From positions 1 to 9,218 of the forward strand of contig JAUXXK010000159.1 of assembly GCA_030681145.1 (NCBI GenBank): DNA of 9,218 nt. Reading direction: 5' to 3'. Below are positions 5,949 to 9,218 of this stretch, one piece after another (the stretch's first letter is position 1; every line of letters begins with the position of its first letter). Below the pieces are notes generated by a model. It worked only from the letters and a program-made list of their open reading frames with translations, was not told where the DNA came from and made no database searches. Position numbers and translations under genes: made by a program. This DNA comes from Methanobacteriaceae archaeon. GTDB taxonomy: Archaea > Methanobacteriota > Methanobacteria > Methanobacteriales > Methanobacteriaceae.

Positions 5949-7503
5949 ACTTTTCAGTCTTATCTTCAATTAAATGATTTATAAACTTCATATCGATATT
6001 TTCTTCTACAATCTGGGCTAGCCTATCAATTGAGTATTGTTTGTTCTTTTCAAACGGATCTTCACCCCATCCCAGAGGCTTAAGGCCTTTCATTATTCTT
6101 AAATAATCAGTAAAGGCTCTTCTAAAGTTGAAATTATGGAAAATACCATGGAAATATGTTCCAAAGGTCATCCCATTAATTGCACCGTCGTAACTCTCTT
6201 TAGAATTAATATATTCTGATGTATTATTTCCACATCCTTTTTCAATTTTAAACAATGGCTGAGAATTTTTAATATTAGTAACTCCTTCATGAAGCTCGTA
6301 TCCTGTTACCAACTGTCCATCAATATTCTGGAATAGATTATTATTATTAAGGACAGTACCTTCACTGCGGGTTATAATCTTATCAACAGTTCCAAAAATT
6401 GTTTCTATATTTAAAAGACCCAGACCATTCACTGTACCGTGTCGAGACTCTTTATTGTAGTCATCTATGATTTTGGTACCAAGCATCTGATATCCGCCGC
6501 AGATGCCCATTACTGGTATCTTTTTAGACAATTTCTTGATTTCATCTGCAAAACCTGATTTTTCCAGTTCTAACATGTCATTTACTGTATTTCTGGTACC
6601 GGGTATGATAACCGCATCCAAATTATCAAGACTATCTCCTATCTCAATTAATCTCAAACCAACATCTTCTTCATATTCAAGAGGATCTATGTCAGTAAAA
6701 TTGGATATTTTAGGAAGTCTAATCACTCCAATATTTATTTCACCTTGACTTCTATATTTTCTCTCAGATAACGACGCCGAATCTTCTTCAGGCAACTTTA
6801 AACTGGAATCATAGGGAATAACACCTAAAACAGGCACGCCTACAATTTTTTCTATCTGCTTAATCCCCGGTAGCAGTATATCTAGATTGCCTCTAAATTT
6901 ATTAATAACAACTCCTTTAATCCTACTACGATCTTTTTCATCCAAAAGAGAAAATGTACCTGCGATAGAAGCAAAAACTCCTCCACGATCAATATCAGCC
7001 ACCAAGATAACATCTGCATCGGCAAGGTGTGCAATTTCCATGTTGGCTAGATCTCGATCCCTCATATTTATTTCTGCTGGTGAACCTGCTCCTTCTATTA
7101 TAACTATCTGATATTCATTTTTTAGATATTCCAGTGATTCTTCAATTGCTTTGAGGGCTCGACCACGAAAATTCTGTTGATAATGATAAAAATTCATATC
7201 TCCTGCTGGCTGTCCATGGACTATTACTTGTGATACAAAATCTTCCTTGGGTTTAAGAAGGATGGGATTCATATGATATGATGGATCTATACCCGCGGCT
7301 TCGGCCTGCACAACTTGTGCTATGGCAATTTCAGCGTTTTCATTAGTGGTGTAGGAGTTTAGTGACATATTTTGGGATTTAAAAGGAGCTACTTTATAAC
7401 CTCTTTTTGATAATATGCGACATAAAGCTGCCACCATTACGCTTTTCCCGGCATTGGAAGAAGTTCCCTGTACCATTATACATTTTGAATACGAATTAGA
7501 CAT
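5947..7503 (-). CDS. cobQ: Cobyric acid synthase (CobQ/CbiP)
   Basis: This is the glutamine-dependent amidotransferase that amidates the b, d, e and g carboxylates of adenosylcobyrinic acid a,c-diamide, with ATP activation, to give adenosylcobyric acid. It is a cytosolic step in making the cobamide of methanogen methyltransferases. The protein has 518 residues, normal for the family. The N-terminal dethiobiotin-synthetase-like ATPase domain (about 1-235) shows the loop VQGTSSNAGKS (11-21), the signature APFKSQNMSLNSYTT (39-53), IIEGAGSPAEIN (135-146) and DIDRGGVFAS (170-179). The C-terminal class I glutaminase-like domain (about 255-460) has the nucleophile Cys335 in GICGGYQMLG and His452 in GTYFHGIFHN. 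The start ATG follows AGAGGT (7514-7509) at 5 nt. It stands alone, convergent with the transporter and divergent from lonB, so it is not part of a cobamide gene cluster here. I see no cobalamin riboswitch upstream. Confidence 0.97.
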   Translation of the reverse strand: MSNSYSKCIMVQGTSSNAGKSVMVAALCRILSKRGYKVAPFKSQNMSLNSYTTNENAEIAIAQVVQAEAAGIDPSYHMNPILLKPKEDFVSQVIVHGQPAGDMNFYHYQQNFRGRALKAIEESLEYLKNEYQIVIIEGAGSPAEINMRDRDLANMEIAHLADADVILVADIDRGGVFASIAGTFSLLDEKDRSRIKGVVINKFRGNLDILLPGIKQIEKIVGVPVLGVIPYDSSLKLPEEDSASLSERKYRSQGEINIGVIRLPKISNFTDIDPLEYEEDVGLRLIEIGDSLDNLDAVIIPGTRNTVNDMLELEKSGFADEIKKLSKKIPVMGICGGYQMLGTKIIDDYNKESRHGTVNGLGLLNIETIFGTVDKIITRSEGTVLNNNNLFQNIDGQLVTGYELHEGVTNIKNSQPLFKIEKGCGNNTSEYINSKESYDGAINGMTFGTYFHGIFHNFNFRRAFTDYLRIMKGLKPLGWGEDPFEKNKQYSIDRLAQIVEENIDMKFINHLIEDKTEK

Positions 7504-7815
7504 TTAAAACCTCTAATAATTTATAATATATTTTTTTAAAATTGATTTTAAGATTCATTATTTTTATTATACTAATTACATATTCATATAATAACCATTT
7601 TAAAATTTTAAAAAAGATTAATATAAATAATATGAAGAATAATCTTTAATATATAATCAAACTAGGTAGTAATATATTGAATTAAATTATGTTTGAATTA
7701 TTATTTATCGATTATAACGTATTCTCATCAATGTTTTTTATTTTTATTTTCAGTGATTGCGATATTAATAATCCATTCGTAGGCTAAAATTTATTATCTT
7801 TATATATTTTATAAC

Positions 7816-7830
7816 AAAACTTATATATAA
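7816..7830 (+). promoter_or_regulatory. Candidate distal TATA box for lonB
   Basis: AAAACTTATATATAA resembles the methanogen box A (AAANNTTTATATA) with one substitution. It predicts transcription from about 7850, leaving a long untranslated leader with no recognised structure. Confidence 0.35.
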
Positions 7831-7957
7831 AATATTAAAATAAGTAAAGGTAAGAAAAAGATTTATGTAGTGTTATGTTAAACAATAAACTCTAAAAAAC
7901 ATAGATATATTAATAATATACCCTAATTAAAGCAAACTGAACAGTTAATAAATTAAA

Positions 7958-7972
7958 CCATATTAAATATGG
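7958..7972. promoter_or_regulatory. 15-bp palindrome upstream of lonB, possible operator over a TATA-like box
   Basis: CCATATT and AATATGG form perfect 7-bp arms around one central A. The embedded TTAAATAT could itself be a proximal TATA box about 55-65 nt before the lonB start. An operator overlapping a TATA box would fit stress-controlled expression of a Lon protease. That link is inference. Confidence 0.35.
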
Positions 7973-8026
7973 AAAAATAAAAAGTAATGTATTAATCTAA
8001 AGCCAAATGGAGGCACTGGAATAGAA

Positions 8027-9218
8027 ATGACAACCACCATCGAATCAACTGATGTTAAAAAATCTGATGTTAAACTGTCAGAAGAAGATAACACAGTTGT
8101 TTACAAAACCTCGAAAGATATTGAGGTTCCAAAAATGCTAATTGACCAAATTATTGGTCAGGAAGAGGCAGTGGAAACACTAAAGAAGGCAGCAAAACAG
8201 CGCCGGAATATACTTCTCATTGGGGAGCCAGGTGTAGGTAAGTCAATGATGGCCCGGGCTATGGCAGAACTTCTCCCTCCTGAAGAATTACAAGATATTT
8301 TAGTTTATCCTAACTTAGAAGATTTTAATAACCCACTTATTGGAACTGTTCCTGCTGGTGAGGGTAAAAAACTAGTAATGAATCATAAAAACAAGGCCAA
8401 AGCCCATGATGAAAAGAAAAATATATTCATGATTGCCATTATTTCTTTGGTTCTTATTATAGGGTTTATGATGAACCAGTTTTTAGCGGCTATTATAGCA
8501 GCAGGTATTGTTTTCCTTGCATTACAGCAAATGAGGCCTAAGACCTCAGTAATGGTTCCAAAATTACTGGTAAATAGTGAAAATAAGAAAACCGCACCAT
8601 TTATAGAAGCTACTGGTGCGCACGCTGGTGCTCTCTTAGGGGATGTTCGGCATGACCCTTACCAGTCTGGTGGATTAGGAACACCTGCCCACGAAAGAGT
8701 GGAATCTGGAATGATTCACCGGGCCAACAATGGAGTACTTTATGTGGATGAAATTGGAAGCATGAACATGAAGACCCAGCAAGAGCTTTTAACAGCTATG
8801 CAAGAAGGTATGTATTCTATTACTGGCCAAAGTGAAACCAGTAGTGGGGCTATGGTCAGATCCCAAGCAGTACCATGTGATTTTGTATTGGTAGCATCTG
8901 GAAATATCCAGGTTTTAAAAGGAATGCACATTGCTTTAAGATCCCGTATTCGAGGATATGGTTATGAAGTTTTCATGAAAGATACTATGTCAGATTCTCC
9001 TGAAAATAGAGAAAAATTGGTACAGTTTGTTGCTCAGGAAGTGGAAAAAGATGGCCGTATACCTCACTTCGATAAAAAATCCGTAGATGAAATAATTCGC
9101 GAAGCCCAACGAAGATCTGGCAAAAAAGAGTCTTTAACTCTTAGATTAAGAGATTTAGGTGGTCTTATACGTGCTGCGGGTGATATTGCTAAAGGTGAAT
9201 CTGCAGAATTTGTAACAT
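8027..9218 (+). CDS. lonB: Archaeal membrane-bound ATP-dependent Lon protease (LonB), 3' end outside window
   Basis: LonB is the membrane-anchored AAA+ protease that degrades unfolded and regulatory proteins in archaea. The first 397 codons are present, and the Ser-Lys protease domain lies beyond the window. Visible in order: an N-domain-free start with IGQEEAVETLKKAAKQ (43-58), Walker A GEPGVGKS (66-73), then two closely spaced membrane helices (about 132-149 and 151-168) inserted between Walker A and Walker B. Next come HAGALLGDVRHDPYQSGG (199-216), Walker B VLYVDEIGSM (237-246), the sensor-1 region VASGN (289-293), arginine-finger candidates in LRSRIRGYGYE (304-314) and a sensor-2 LRLRDLGGL (372-380). 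The helix pair in the AAA module is the hallmark of LonB and is absent from bacterial LonA. No intein interrupts the Walker motifs. The ATG is preceded by TGGAGG (8008-8013) at a rather long 13 nt, and no nearer start is available. Confidence 0.95.
   Translation, partial: MTTTIESTDVKKSDVKLSEEDNTVVYKTSKDIEVPKMLIDQIIGQEEAVETLKKAAKQRRNILLIGEPGVGKSMMARAMAELLPPEELQDILVYPNLEDFNNPLIGTVPAGEGKKLVMNHKNKAKAHDEKKNIFMIAIISLVLIIGFMMNQFLAAIIAAGIVFLALQQMRPKTSVMVPKLLVNSENKKTAPFIEATGAHAGALLGDVRHDPYQSGGLGTPAHERVESGMIHRANNGVLYVDEIGSMNMKTQQELLTAMQEGMYSITGQSETSSGAMVRSQAVPCDFVLVASGNIQVLKGMHIALRSRIRGYGYEVFMKDTMSDSPENREKLVQFVAQEVEKDGRIPHFDKKSVDEIIREAQRRSGKKESLTLRLRDLGGLIRAAGDIAKGESAEFVT

Larger units (their letters stand above)
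7504..8026. other. AT-rich divergent spacer between cobQ and lonB
   Basis: No gene was found in 523 bp. The left part must carry the minus-strand cobQ promoter, where several AT-rich TATA candidates cannot be ranked. On the plus strand, AAAACTTATATATAA (7816-7830) resembles box A and would give lonB a leader of about 175 nt. A perfect 15-bp palindrome (7958-7972) lies nearer the gene. An 8-bp inverted repeat (AAAGATTA 7613-7620, TAATCTTT 7640-7647) is unremarkable in this composition. Confidence 0.5.

Noticed and set aside
7504..7560. Cobalamin riboswitch upstream of cobQ
   Set aside because: There is no B12-box-like conserved sequence or complex structure, only AT-rich DNA and a plain Shine-Dalgarno site.
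7613..7647. 8-bp inverted repeat in the cobQ-lonB spacer
   Set aside because: The arms are nearly all A/T with a 19-nt loop, so chance is sufficient in this composition.
8008..8022. GGCACTGG near the lonB start as a B12-box-like element
   Set aside because: It is part of the Shine-Dalgarno region, is on the wrong gene and has no supporting structure.
8200..8800. Intein in the LonB ATPase domain
   Set aside because: Walker A, the membrane insertion and Walker B follow with normal spacing, and no intein motifs interrupt them.
8740..8931. Minus-strand open frame of 63 codons inside lonB
   Set aside because: It lies antisense to the Walker B to sensor-1 region of LonB and has no domain features.
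1..9218. CRISPR array, insertion sequence, prophage, toxin-antitoxin or defence genes
   Set aside because: No direct repeats with spacers, transposase, integrase or small paired genes were seen. All genes are core metabolic, transport or housekeeping types.

Overview
The window looks like a chromosomal segment of a low-GC, probably mesophilic methanogenic archaeon, most likely Methanobacteriales (Methanobacterium or a close relative). The evidence is an archaeal-type HMG-CoA synthase/thiolase gene pair, a membrane-anchored LonB AAA+ protease, a standalone cobyric acid synthase, tRNAs without an encoded CCA behind a methanogen-style box A/box B promoter, Shine-Dalgarno sites matching AGGAGGTGAT, and AT-rich spacers with TATA-like boxes. 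The genus is an inference from protein flavour, not from a search.

Layout. 1-327 (+) is the 3' part of a single-domain rhodanese. 413-1189 (+) is a conserved protein of unknown function. It converges on a two-gene minus-strand operon read 3555->1349, in which HMG-CoA synthase is followed after 14 nt by an SCP2-like acetoacetyl-CoA thiolase. A strong hairpin plus T-tract closes that operon at 1322-1350. A 498-bp AT-rich spacer follows, then two tandem minus-strand glycine tRNAs (UCC and GCC) only 2 nt apart, with their promoter at 4210-4247. A plus-strand SLC13/DASS anion transporter (about 4495-5865) ends in a clear hairpin terminator and converges on cobQ (7503->5947, minus). A 523-bp divergent AT-rich spacer then leads into lonB (8027 to the window end, plus), which is cut before its protease domain.

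How the genes relate. HMG-CoA synthase and thiolase make HMG-CoA from acetyl-CoA for isoprenoid ether lipids. CobQ amidates the corrin ring of the cobamide that methanogens need for methyl transfer. LonB is the membrane quality-control protease. The glycine tRNAs read GGA/GGG and GGC/GGU. These are core genes placed side by side, and I see no mobile element, CRISPR array, defence system or prophage.

Points worth a second look: (i) the transporter has no ATG/GTG/TTG where its first membrane helix and its Shine-Dalgarno site require a start, and an ACG sits exactly there; (ii) a perfect 8-2-8 palindrome abuts that Shine-Dalgarno site; (iii) the transporter's two SNT-type signature motifs are altered to ENV and SNI; (iv) the DUF35 partner expected next to thiolase and HMG-CoA synthase is absent from this locus; (v) the two tRNAs are spaced by 2 nt. 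I did not find a convincing new multi-gene system.
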